This document shows positions 23,901 to 34,602 of a DNA stretch of 64,000 bases, piece after piece (position 1 is the first letter of the stretch; each line of letters begins with the position of its first letter). The position numbers and the translations under genes were made by a program. The notes beneath the pieces were generated by a model. The model saw only the letters and a program-made list of their open reading frames with translations, made no database searches and was not told where the DNA came from. The DNA comes from Dysidea avara (taxonomy: Eukaryota; Porifera; Demospongiae; Dictyoceratida; Dysideidae). Location of the stretch: positions 8,276,143 through 8,340,142 of the forward strand of contig NC_089274.1 in assembly GCF_963678975.1 (NCBI RefSeq), read 5' to 3'.

Positions 23901-26572
23901 CCAACTTTTGGGGGACCAGTTGTAGCAATTACTTGTAATAACACTTGTGCACATATTTACTGAAAATGTTCATTTACAATTTAATAGAAAAGTGGGCCAT
24001 GTGTTACCGTCACTTTGATCACCAGAGCACAGACACTAATATGCTTGTAGAAAGGTAGGTGTATAATAGTAAGAGGTTAAGATGCAATTTACACATCATA
24101 TATACTACTGCATGTATCTGTAGTTTTCATAACAAGCTAAAGATGAATCCAAGATATCTGGCACATCAAGTTAACAAAAGAATTGATGATCTGGTTGGAA
24201 CACTCCTACAAATTGAAGATTTGTTTTTTGATCGCATGCGTAAGGAGGTCATGAGAGACAGCAGTGAGGCATCACTAAAACAAGAGGGTACTGACAGGCA
24301 CACCCGTGGGATGGAAATTCCTGATGAGTCAATACAGGTATAGATTATATACTCATACTTAGTGATAATCTGTCATTCTACAATAGATGGTCAGTGAGGA
24401 TATCTTTAAAGTTGTGTCTACAAGCGGAGAGAAGGAGTACACTATTCATGTTTATGCTGAGCAATGTGCACTAGGAAGCAAGTGTGTCCCTCACTGCATA
24501 GCCCCCGAGTGTTCCCATTTATGTCGGTGTATCATGGAGTGTTCGTGCATTGACTACAAATGTGGACACATATGCAAGCATACCCATAAGGTCATCTTTC
24601 ATACTCTGCATATGTACATGCAGTATGAGGGAAACTTTAATACTTAATATGTATGTAGGTTAGAGCATTGGTAGTGAACACACAGGTGGAAGACTTAAAA
24701 CCAATCAATCATCAGTCCATTATAGAGGATGAACCTACTGAGACAACAGAGACGTCTACTGTATACATGTGTACCCCATCACAAGACAAGCGAAAATCTT
24801 CAGGTACTTAATATAATGTGATTTACAAATTACTATAATTACTAGACATCAATGGACGCAAGGAAGCAGTTAGGAAAATGCTAGAAGCCATAAGTGAATC
24901 ATGTGACCAAACCTGTGATTCAAATGTCCTAGAACGTGTGTTGTGTTTACTGACGCAAGCATCTGCAGCTTTGAAGGCTGTTACCCAATCTTTACCAGAA
25001 AATGAATTGTGTAATTTTGAAGTTAAGGAGAAATTTGCACCGGCACAAAAGAATGAAATACAATTACGATTATGGAAAACATCAAAAGATCCTGGAAGAA
25101 AACCCTCTAACCCTCCAATGAAGTTTGTTGTGTACTGTACACATGCATGCACAGTTATAGGCAAAGCTACTGTACGTACATAGTATAATTACCATCTTCT
25201 CTCTTCTAGGAAGCCTAGTAACGATGACAAGTTGAAGATAATGTCAGTGATATCTGGATCTCAGCAGACAGCATCAAACAGGTAGCTAAATAAAGCATAT
25301 GTACATAAAAGGTGATAAACACAACGTACATGTATTTATAGCAATCAGCTTTACGTTGACAGAGAAACAAACATTTGTATAGTCAAAGACCAACAGCCAC
25401 AAGTTATTGGTAAACAGTATATTTTACAATTACACGTCTGCATTGTTTCCATACAAATAGGAAAAAAGCGAAAGAGATGTGGCACTTGCAAAGGCTGTAC
25501 TAGAGTAAATTGTGAGAAGTGCGTCAACTGTCAAGACATGCCAAAATATGGAGGACCAGGAAAGAAGAAGAGGCCATGCAGTGAACGGAAATGTGAAAGG
25601 TCGATACAAATTTATGTTAATGATATGGAGATATTACGTTTTTCACACACAGATTAACACAGGAAACTGATACACTGAACACTGCTAGAAAGGTTTGATA
25701 ATGATTGAACTACTGTAATATTAACACATACCAATGCACCACAATGTGTTTAGGAAAATATTCAGCCTGTTGACGACACAATTTCGAGGAAATTAACTGA
25801 CAATTTTATATCAGGTATATGAACAAACAAATCGAAACAATATACAAACATACTTAACATATGCAGGTAGTAACAATGGAAAAAACAAACAGCCTAAGAC
25901 ACAACATGGTGTAAGTCACATTTACAACAAATTTTATTATAATCTATTGCTAAAGTAATATTTAAAATTGTATTTGATATACTGCCTGAATGTTTATTTT
26001 AGGTAGCCGAGGAGTTGATGTTATCATGTGATGCATATTTAACCAGACAAAGTCGTAAAGTAATAAAGATTAAACGGGACGGAAACTGTTTCTATGCATC
26101 ACTTTCCTTTCAACTATTCGGTACACAAGATGAAGACTTTGAAGTTCGACACGTGGTAACCAGTATGGTTAAAAAAAACCAAAGTATTTTCAGACCTTAT
26201 TTTATTCCAAGGAAAGATGTGGATACGATTGAAAAACATTGTGAGCAAAACTGGCCGTCAGGTGCATGGGCCACTCAGGTAGAAGTAGTAGCTGCAGCAA
26301 CAGTTTTTGCAGTACCGATATTTTTCATAGAGCAGTCAGGAAATGAGCACAAGTGGAATACTACTATATACCCACTGCACAACCCCACACTCAAGTATCC
26401 TCACATTCCTGAGATGGAAGAATGTGCTTTGTTGAGGCCAACACATTTTGAGTTGTTATACTACACAAATTCTCATTATGATGCAATAGTATCTGTGGAT
26501 ACAGGAAGGGTGTGCATTTACCAGCCTTTATTATCAGGAGAATCTAGTGAACTGATCGAGATATCTGACTAG
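19430..26572 (+). CDS. Multidomain MULE transposase: C2H2 x2, FAR1/FLYWCH-like, MULE, SWIM, CXXC, OTU
   Basis: My exon model: 19430-19513, 19749-19947, 19998-20114, 20174-20485, 21417-21818, 22712-22831, 22899-22974, 23039-23235, 23988-24054, 24124-24337, 24387-24590, 24659-24803, 24846-25122, 25210-25281, 25342-25409, 25461-25599, 25653-25692, 25754-25814, 25867-25910, 26003-26572. All junctions are GT-AG and in phase; the total is 3408 nt, 1136 codons. Start: AAAAATGG at 19430. Domains: C2H2 fingers C32-H55 and C67-H90; FAR1/FLYWCH-like region 134-238 (VVYACCRDGG, THTNHQLNL); MULE core with VCLDSTHRTNQY (D348), GCPVAWLISNRED and LMTDD (about 411); SWIM CxC-CxH at C648, C650, C659, H661; CXXC finger 852-898 (KRCGTCKGC, CQDMPKYGGPGKK); OTU protease 947-1135 with DGNCF (C975) and SHYDAIV (H1104). 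Codon 433 is TGA where the MULE motif LCxWHxxRAW expects tryptophan. DNA cutting and joining is established for MULEs; the roles of CXXC and OTU here are inference. Confidence 0.88.
20859..20955 (+). repeat. (CA)n microsatellite
   Basis: About 97 bp of CA with one TA interruption, inside intron 4 of the transposase gene. Open frames across it are artefacts. Confidence 0.98.
23825..23903 (+). repeat. Three hairpins at exact 32-bp spacing
   Basis: TGGTCCGTAGGGACCA (23825), TGGTCTACGGAACCA (23857) and TGGTCAGGAGGACCA (23889) each fold on themselves, with starts exactly 32 bp apart. They lie in intron 8 of the transposase gene, the intron between the RAW and AEKWA segments. Confidence 0.85.
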
Positions 26573-28099
26573 TCTCTTATTATTATTATGACAACCACTA
26601 GGAATATTGATTATATTGCATGCAGTTTAAATATCTTTGTTATACCTATGTCATTGTGAATCTTTTCTTTAAAAAAATCCTTGCTTGAATCCGGCGCCAG
26701 TTTTCAAGCGAGAATGGTTAAACAGCTGGCAGTGTATTCATTTTACTTGACACACTAATGGTGTTTGAGGGTAAGCTTATGGTAGTTTGAGAGTTGACCT
26801 GGCTTTGCTGGGACAAGCCACTCTCCAGCCCTCTCGTAAACTTACCTTCATACAGACAGTGGAAAGTCATAACAAGCAAACCTCAGGATAGCATTAAGGT
26901 AAAAGTTTTAATAATTTCCTCTGCCAGCCAAGACCATGAATTTGTACTAAACATACCTGACGACAACATACGTGGCTGAAAAACATTACCATTTGCATTA
27001 CATTACTCGAGGCTTTCAACTTTTTACAAAACCACATCCAAGATTGCACATCTCAGATGGTCTATTATAGCAAATTCATAAACACGTCACACTTACTGTA
27101 CACCAAATCTCAAACTGGTGGATTCTGTGTCATCTTGCTATAATACTCAGCAAAATAGTTTTACAACACAATAAGCAGGATATGAAAAATAATTAAAGCA
27201 TTAGCTAGGTAAGTAATTGCATCGTTCCAGCTCTGTGATGTCGGCCAGTTCCTCTGTTGTTGCAATTTCTGAAACACATGCAGCCTACCAGCATGGCTGT
27301 AGATCTGTTTCTGCTGTAGAACTCAATGTGGATCACATGGCTGCTGGAGCATTTATTCTTCATTGATATGTACATAAGTAGCTGTTACGGTAACAACATT
27401 TTGTGTAAGCGTACAAGTGGAAAGGACTTATATAGGCTGTGCCTTCTTTCTTGTAATTTTATCAATTCCAAATGTGGTCAATAAAATTCAGTATAATAAT
27501 GTAGCAGAATTTTAACCTTAAAATTGCAATTTTGGACTAACCGTATATAAATTTCATGGTAAAGTACATTATGTGGCAGTGTGAATTGTAATTATTTTTG
27601 GCTTTGTTATCTATTAATAAGCTTTATAGCGCAACAAACATTATGCCAGTTGCATGTGTGGGAACAGGGGAATTGCACTCTAAGCACTCTGTGCAAGCAA
27701 CTTCTAGATCTACAAGCACCCATCAACTGAACTGATGAACACACAATACAAAACAAAAATCACATTACAAATACACACACACACACAAGTTTACAACAGC
27801 TACAATACTAAAAGAAGTCTTCACTCTTCACATACAAGCTGTGGACAGAGAGGCAAACTCTGTCCTATCCTGTGATGACTGAACTGATTATTGGCATGAT
27901 GTGCAGATTATCTTGTCAGCTATAATAGAATGCATAACTATTTTGTGATTAACTGATAGCACTGAACACCTTATGATTTACTCACTTTTAGTCCAGAGAA
28001 AGAACCATCATTAGTAATATGATGATACATACAATACATTATTAGTCCTCGGTCTTGTGCGACCACAGTCAGATCAAGCAAAATGAGATCTTGTGGGCA
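26573..28099. other. MULE interior, no further gene seen
   Basis: AT-rich sequence after the OTU stop codon, with no AATAAA immediately downstream. A possible distant polyadenylation signal (GTCAATAAAATTC) is near 27480, and a short (CA)n lies at about 27774-27787. No second MULE gene is recognisable. Confidence 0.45.
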
Positions 28100-29030
28100 C
28101 GGCAAGTTGTGTACATGTAAAAAGAAAACAAACAAACAAAAAAAAAGACTAACAACAACAGCAACAACAATAATTACAAGACAAAAATTAAGTTAAGTGC
28201 TCGGTTGACCAATCACTACAAAAAAATCTTTTGCGAACATGTCATACATTGACGAGCAGCATTGTCGAGGATCTTTTGGATGGAAGATTTGGTGGTTACA
28301 CAAAGTTGTACAAAGTCAATAAAGTTCTTGATGTTCTGAATGGAAGAAGGTAGGTAGTGACCTAGCACACTAATTTCAATAGTTTCATAATAGTTTGGGA
28401 TTTTTAAGTGATCAAATTCTGCAAGCAGTCGATGATATTCAATCTTATTTTGTTTTCTAGACCTAGCAGATTGAATGTTGTGTTCTGAGTCTAGAGGGCA
28501 GGTTAGTTCAAGTAAAGCAACAGAGGGTTTGCCTGAGTTATATACAACAATATCTGGCCTGTAAGGTGTGATTAGTAAGGTAGATAGAATAGTGGCTTGA
28601 GGTGCTTCACTAGCTCGTAAACCCTGAAGGTCAGCAAAAACATGGATAGATGGATTGTCACTAAATATTTCTTTTGAGTTTAGAGGCCAGAAGGTGAAGA
28701 ACTTGATCATGACGGTATGTATATCTCTGTTGCGGTAAGGCAACAGGACAGCCTCCTTGGATGTGAGCTGTGGTAGGATGAGTCGAGTCACACAATGTAC
28801 ACTTAACATCAGATTGAACACACCAATGCCTAAAGTTAACTGCAGTTGGTAAGGTATCTGAAGCAGCCCACAAAAGAAATGACAACTGCCCAGGATGAAA
28901 ACCAGACATCAGCCGGACATGTTCTGTCCAACCACTTCTTCAGATAACGAGTGGCAGTTGATTCCATCTGTGAAATTGTCCTATTTGACACTGCATCAAC
29001 ACATAGGTGAAAATGTAACAATGATATGAT
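28100..29030 (-). pseudogene. LINE 3' fragment with CCHC knuckle and PD-(D/E)xK-type nuclease domain
   Basis: Minus strand, three frames in sequence. About 29000-28950 has a polymerase-thumb phrase (QMESTATRYLKKWLDR). From 28909 there is DTLPTAVNFRHW and a knuckle starting at about 28801, CTLCDSTHPTTAHIQGGC, followed by RYTYRHDQVL. From 28821 to 28216 is a domain with RPDIVVY, VALLELTCPLD and SRKQNKIEYHRLL, then IEISVLGHYLP. The order thumb, CCHC, PD-ExK resembles the C-terminus of LINEs with a restriction-like endonuclease (R2/NeSL type). Two frameshifts break it. A simple-repeat AAC/A-rich tail lies at 28120-28190. It was inserted within the MULE. Confidence 0.7.
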
Positions 29031-29344
29031 GTAGTTTCTATATATCCAAACCTTGTACTCTCCACGAATACAGAGAGAATCAGTTGCATTCAGTAGGTAG
29101 TCAGTCTAGCAATCATTTGTTTACCTGCAGCTCTTTTAGTAGCACTCAAAGATCCACAATCAGTCGATGCAAAACTGAACTAAAAGCATTTTATGGTTTA
29201 CCGTAGAAGCCGCGTAGCATCAGTTCGAAGTAACCACTTGAGGTGAGAATAACAGATAAAACACCAAAGCACCAAAGAAGAAGAATCTCACTTTTAGGTA
29301 ATCGTGTGCGAATGACCGAAATGTGATCACGTGATTTCGGTACC

Positions 29345-29386
29345 GGAAGTTCAAAGGTCGTAGGATTTCTGCGTATAACAAGATTC
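29345..29386 (-). repeat. MULE right terminal inverted repeat
   Basis: 42 bp ending GCGTATAACAAGATTC, the inverse of the left repeat with one mismatch. Confidence 0.95.
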
Positions 29387-29702
29387 TTTTGATACACCCG
29401 CATAGGATTTCATTATTGGAATTTCAGATTGAAATACTCTAATAGAGCAGTCACTTTTACTCTAATGAAGCAATCAGCTATACTCTAATGGGAAAATCAT
29501 TTGTTATATGGATTAGTAATGTACTTTAGCTATTTAATGCAAGAGTAATCAATGTAGATCTCACTTTTTTGGCAGAAATCTTCATGTTTGGGATGTGTGT
29601 TGTGCTTTTGGAAAATAATGAATAATGAACAATAACCGCCCGCCCTCATCAAATTTTCAAAAATCTGAGCGAGAAACTGGTAATCAAGTTTCATTGGCCT
29701 AA
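29387..29702. mobile_element. Right part of the TTAGGCC-family MITE
   Basis: From TTTTGATACACCCGC to TTCATTGGCCTAA, nearly identical to 32190-32506 (one base longer T run in the latter). It contains the CTCTAATAGAG motif at about 29433-29490. Confidence 0.9.
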
Positions 29703-30435
29703 TGGCCAATACCAATAACCGATCTGATGTTTCAGTATTTTATCAAAATTTCACCGATATTTTGTAAAATTGCTATATATTTTTAAATTTTATTTTTTGA
29801 TCTTATTTTTATGAAAGTAATAACATCAGGGTAAAATTAATCAGCTAAATAATAATTACCAATACTGCTCGATATTGCTGAAATTTGGTTGATAAACTGA
29901 TTTCTGATTATTTACCCTTATACTTAAACCCACCATGTTTGGTTTATGCAATAGAATGTATACGTAGCTACCTACATGATTCTTTTTCAAAGAACAAGTA
30001 TAATACAGTGCAAGTAATTTCACTATATTTAAAAAGAGCTCTTGTTATGCAAATTTTGTGATAATTTAAGTTAGCTACGTCCTTCTTGAAAACATCACAG
30101 TAGTAACCTTTTAGCATTAAACCCTTGTGATGATTATTAAATAATTTTATAGCAAAACACTTTTAGTTGCTTTTATATTCATTGTCAGGTAGTAAGTTTT
30201 TAGCATAAATTTCGATGTAAAAATTGAGGAATTTTAGGTTTGATTTATAGTTTTGGTCTACAAATCATAAAAACTTTAGTTTTAGTTTCAGATAACTAAA
30301 AGTAAAAGCCCCAATAAAACCACTTTTGGTTTTAATTTTAGTAAAACAACACTACTGCATGGAAACAATATAAGCCTACTAGTTATGGTTTCAAGCATAT
30401 TTCAAGTATTGCTACCAAATTAAAATAGAGACTCA
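29703..30435. other. No recognisable gene
   Basis: AT-rich sequence with only short chance frames. Confidence 0.5.
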
Positions 30436-30439
30436 TTTC

Positions 30440-30535
30440 TCAGACTTATGCAATGTCTTCAGTATCAGGGGTGCCTCTAGGGAGTGTCCTAGGACCTGAT
30501 TGTGTTTGTCATGTTTATTAACGATTTACCTTAAA
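30440..30535 (+). pseudogene. Short reverse transcriptase relic
   Basis: A VSGVPLGSVLGP phrase followed, after a shift, by VMFINDLP matches the conserved SGVPQGSVLGP...LFINDL block of LINE polymerases. Nothing more of the element is readable. Confidence 0.65.
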
Positions 30536-30900
30536 AAAAACATCCAATTTGCAATCCCCTTCATTCTTGCATATGATATCAAGTGTCTACACTTTTTCCC
30601 ACCCCACACTGGCTACACAAAACTATATAGTGCTTATTTGATTAGATCCAACTGGCTGTTCCAGCGAACCCTGGCATTCTCACTTACTCCATAATGATGT
30701 AATTAATTACTTATGGATATCAGCACCAGTTGCAGGCATGCCTTCAGTATGCATATGCACACAAATTGACTGCGATTCATACACACATGCTGTAAGGCTA
30801 ATATACTAAGCAAATAAATGTAAACACTTTTCAGGTATGCATGATAAAAGTACTGATAATGTCTTAATATAGTTGTGGCTACAAAATTGCCATTCTTACA
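30536..30900. other. No recognisable gene
   Basis: AT-rich sequence between the RT relic and the end of the GTPase gene. Confidence 0.5.
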
Positions 30901-31798
30901 TCACATAATACTACAGAGCTTTTTATGGCCTTTGCGATGCATTTTGGTCAAATGTTCCGCCAATTGCTGATTGTTCTGCTGCGCTTCTCTGAGTTCACGT
31001 GTTAGGGAAGACAAAGTGTCTTGAAATATTGCTTGTTGTTTTTCTTGTTCTGATTTCATACTAGCCATAGCTGCTGCCATATCTGCACTCATCTTCATCA
31101 CATTTTCTTGAGCTTTCCGAAGTTGCTCTTCTTTATTTTGTTCTCTCCTCTTAGCTTCTTGGTACAGCTCATTTGCTTTTTTGAAATAATAGTTGGTGTA
31201 AAGCCTTCTGTTGGCAGAATAAATATTATCTACCATTGTGAAGAATTCGGTAACCTTTGATCTTCGATAGTCAGTGCTGTTGTCAGTGCTCTCAAGCATC
31301 ATAAACCATCTGTTAACCCTTTCCATCAACATTTTAAGATGTTCTGGACACTTTGGGTCATCAAGCGCACTGATAACTAAATCTCGTTGCTCCTGCTCAT
31401 TTGTACCATAACATTTTGTTGCAGTGAAAATGATGAACATGAAAGGCCACAATTCTCCTAGCAACTCAAGCTCTTCAAGAGCTGTAGCTTCTGCAGAAGT
31501 GAACCTGTGGCTTGCATTGATAACTAAAGCTATCGCATGTACACCTTCCTTAGCTAAAAGAATAGCTTTGCCTAATTCATTGACTTTCTCTTCTTCTTTT
31601 CAAAGTCATCGCAAAACCCTGGCGTGTCTATTAATCGAACCTTCCTGCCACGAATCTCAGTCTTGTGAGCACCACTTTTTGATGTTACAGAGATCAACCC
31701 TCCACCAACTTTAAATACCTCATTTCCAAATAAATAATTGCAAGCAGTACTCTTCCCTGCTCCAGTGACTCCTGTCAACATAACAGATACTCCACCAC
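30901..31798 (-). pseudogene. AIG1/GIMAP-type GTPase exon, frameshifted, C-terminal CaaX box
   Basis: Minus strand. After an acceptor (TTATACAG) at 31799, the exon encodes the P-loop GVTGAGKSTACN, the G3 motif LIDTPGF, the family segment HAIALVINASHRFTSAE, a helical region and a long coiled coil (EKQQAIFQDTLSSLTREL). It ends KGHKKLCSIM, a basic stretch plus a CaaX-type tetrapeptide. Two extra bases in a GA-rich run at about 31590 shift the frame just after DTPGF...DDFEK; the paralog at 42564 lacks them. This is either a pseudogene or an assembly error. The upstream exon and start codon are not visible. AIG1/GIMAP proteins are membrane-associated GTPases linked to immunity and cell survival; prenylation is inferred from the motif. 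Confidence 0.8.
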
Positions 31799-31957
31799 CT
31801 GTATAATAGAGAGATATATTAAATGATCTATATCTATATGCTTTTATTCAATCTTTCATATTTAGTACATAACTACATCATGTTGCAGTGCCCACACCAA
31901 AGATCTGATTGTGCATGGTTGTACAAGGCCGTATCTTTGCATGACCATACAAGAACC

Positions 31958-32814
31958 TAGTCTGGCGGCGCCCGCCCCTTCGCATAGAGTAAGGGTCTGG
32001 TATGCTTAGTATAGTGGAGTTGTACCGGATTACCAAAAACTGGTGCAACCAATCAGAACGCTCCACGTTAATCAGCGCATTTTTGTTTATGTTACGTCAA
32101 AAGAATGAATCAAATGCCCTAACAGTACTGAAAGAGTTAGCTAAGGCCAATGAAACTTGATTAGCAGTTTCGCGTCATCGTCCGCATACTTTTGATACAC
32201 CCGCATAGGATTTCATTATTGGAATTTCAGATTGAAATACTCTAATAGAGCAGTCACTTTTACTCTAATGAAGCAATCAGCTATACTCTAATGGGAAAAT
32301 CATTTGTTATATGGATTAGTAATGTACTTTAGCTATTTAATGCAAGAGTAATCAATGTAGATCTCACTTTTTTTGGCAGAAATCTTCATGTTTGGGATGT
32401 GTGTTGTGCTTTTGGAAAATAATGAATAATGAACAATAACCGCCCGCCCTCATCAAATTTTCAAAAATCTGAGCGAGAAACTGGTAATCAAGTTTCATTG
32501 GCCTAATAAAGAACAAAGAGAAGTGTTATTTCGGGAAGGATTTTCGCCTTGTTTGATATGCGAAAAACCCGGGTTACGCTCTGATTTCCTAGGTAGGGAG
32601 ACATGTCTATTCTATAAAAGTAGACCAATCCACTTTCGCCTGTGTAAAGGCGAAGGAAGTTCAATATCACTGCCACAATTTTGAGTGAGGCACTTCCGTT
32701 AAGACCATTTTCGTTACGTCATTACATTCAAATTAAATTCCTCCAGAACAACTCGGTGATACTAAGCAAACCAGACTCTTACTCCATGCGAAGGGGTGGG
32801 CGCCGCCAGACTAG
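31958..32814. mobile_element. hAT-type non-autonomous element with nested MITE
   Basis: Inverted ends TAGTCTGGCGGCGCCC and GGGCGCCGCCAGACTAG extend to about 60 bp with few mismatches. CAAGAACC is duplicated at 31950-31957 and 32815-32822. The TTAGGCC MITE (32143-32506) is nested inside. Open frames over the two ends give the same peptide, YSMRRGGRRQT, an artefact of the inverted repeats. Confidence 0.85.
32143..32506. mobile_element. TTAGGCC-family MITE, intact empty site of the MULE
   Basis: Inverted ends: AGGCCAATGAAACTTGATTA on the left, TAATCAAGTTTCATTGGCCT on the right. TTTTGATAC occurs once at 32190-32198, the point where the MULE interrupts the other copy. It carries the CTCTAATAGAG motif at about 32237-32290. 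Non-coding. Confidence 0.9.
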
Positions 32815-32937
32815 CAAGAACCTATTTCTATTGTATGGCATTATAGTAATTTTATTTACAATACTTCACACAAGCTTATCTATAAAATCACGTGCGCACG
32901 CGCTATGCATTTTTTAGGGCAAAAACGTACAAAGGTT

Positions 32938-33616
32938 CTGTACAGAGGTTTTGAGGTTGCTTGATACACGACTACGTCGCTCGTGTGCAGAAACTAGCCA
33001 AAATGAAATTTAAGCAGCATATCTGAATTTCACGAAGAGTAAATTTCATTAGCTATATCTGTTGCACATGCGTAATACGATCGTGCCACTTTAACCAAGC
33101 AACCTCAAAACCTCTGTACAGGGAATTTAACACTTCTTGCAATTTCGTAAGTATGAATACGCACGCATGCGTGTTTTCAGTTGTAAGCGATTTATCTGGT
33201 GCTACTGCGGTTTTCCAAGTTCTTGCAATGCAAAGCGTCATGCGCTATACAAGCATGTTCGTGCGCAGTTGTTCAACAGCGGATTTTCAGTGCCAACTAC
33301 TGACTCACAGGACTTTAAACATGCTTACGCATAAACTCGACAGCCACAGAACGTTACAAGTGTATAGTTACATACATTTAAAGAACTGCGCATACTGACA
33401 CATTATTAGCGCATGACGCTTTGCATTGCAAGAACTTGGAAAACCGCAGTACAATGCATGGTGGTGGATACCCATGACGTGCTTTAGACTGCTGTATACG
33501 CGACAAATTCCCCCTAAACAGGGGTAGTAACATAGGTTATTTCACCTCGAGAATAGCCAAATAATAGCAAATACGTATGCATTTCGTACGAAATTGCAAG
33601 AAGTGCAAATTCCCTG
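32938..33616. repeat. Nested foldback structure
   Basis: Three inverted pairs. About 32938-32962 versus 33097-33121 (GTACAGAGGTTTTGAGGTTG). 33119-33149 versus 33588-33616 (CTTGCAATTTCGTA and inverse, imperfect). And a perfect 43-bp pair, 33203-33245 versus 33409-33451 (TACTGCGGTTTTCCAAGTTC and inverse). Small open frames here are by-products. Confidence 0.8.
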
Positions 33617-33944
33617 TAGCTACATCATGATCAGTACATTCTACGAAAACCTTTTAAAATGCTATTGCGATTTGCGAAGGAGACAGACTATTGGACTGAA
33701 TGGTCGTCCTACATCTGCCAGTATCGAGGAGCACACAGTAGTGCTCGAACTGACGGACAGAACGCTGCTTTTCTTTAGCCGTTCCTATAGTGGCTCCATG
33801 CGAAGAGGAACGGTATATTTTCCAACCGGATACTTCAGTGAGTGAGTGCATGAGTGCATGTAACATTCAGTCGCTAGGCTCCCCGAGTGCAAACGTTTTG
33901 TATGAGGGCAGCAAATAAATCAGCTAGTTATGGGTGCAATACTG

Positions 33945-34106
33945 TTACTCACCAGACGCCTCTGCAATTAAACTTTGGAACCCCCTTCCCCCCTACATAA
34001 TTAATTCCCCTTCCCTGGATAATTTTTGTAACAACTTAAGTAATTATATCTGTGCATTATAATCATTTGTGATTTCTGCACAGTAAAAACAAATAATAAA
34101 TAATAG
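33945..34106 (+). pseudogene. LINE extreme 3' end
   Basis: ASAIKLWNPLPPYIINSP followed by a stop at about 34061 is the terminal segment of the LINE polyprotein. A CTGTGCA...TGCACAG stem-loop and an (AAATAAT)n tail follow, as in the copies at 3655 and 35795. Confidence 0.8.
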
Positions 34107-34597
34107 ACGCCATGATAAACGGCCGAGTAGCTCAGTATATATTTCGCTGATTAATTATTCAAAATCTGAACTACCTCCGTAAGTACGTTCTATTGATATT
34201 TAACTGCTAGCTGGATATATAGTAACATTCCCCATACCATTACGTATGCAACCTCAACTAAATGGATGGTGATACGTCACCGTGACGTCAATGTATAGAC
34301 CACAAACTTAAAAAAAATATTGCATGCGTGCCAAACGCAGTGGGCACGAGACTACATCAGACCATCATAGTGCAGCTGGTATAGTTGTGTACTGCTGATA
34401 AACCACAAGATTCTAATTGTAACCCAACTATTACACATAGCTACTTGCCCAGGGATTTCCCATCAGATTTCTAGGAATCACTATACAAACATTTGGTTCA
34501 AAAACTAAAGAAAACTAATCTACTTGTTAGTATAGTATTTCCTGGAAATTGCTGTCCAATGTATTGCATCAGAAAATGCATTGGAATGATGTAATTG
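34107..34597. other. No recognisable gene
   Basis: Contains a GTGACGTCA site near 34280 but no supported feature. Confidence 0.4.
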
Positions 34598-34602
34598 CTA
34601 AA

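Larger units (their letters stand above)
18927..29386 (+). mobile_element. Mutator-like (MULE) DNA transposon, complete, 10.46 kb
   Basis: The 42-bp terminal inverted repeats (18927-18968 and 29345-29386) start GAATCTCGTTATACGC and GAATCTTGTTATACGC and differ at one position. An AAATCACGTGAT block lies a little further in on both sides. TTTTGATAC precedes (18918-18926) and follows (29387-29395) the element, a 9-bp duplication as expected of the Mutator superfamily. The disrupted MITE exists uninterrupted at 32143-32506 with a single TTTTGATAC. Inside are a 20-exon transposase gene, a hAT MITE, a (CA)n tract and a LINE fragment at 28100-29030. High terminal-repeat identity suggests fairly recent movement, while the TGA in the gene and the nested insertions argue it is now non-autonomous. 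Confidence 0.92.

Noticed and set aside
18871..29702. The TTAGGCC inverted ends as the termini of the large transposon
   Set aside because: The empty MITE at 32143-32506 shows that these ends belong to the target; the large element starts and stops inside, at the TTTTGATAC duplication.
31878..32917. Two short proteins sharing YSMRRGGRRQT
   Set aside because: They are readings of the inverted ends of the hAT element at 31958-32814.
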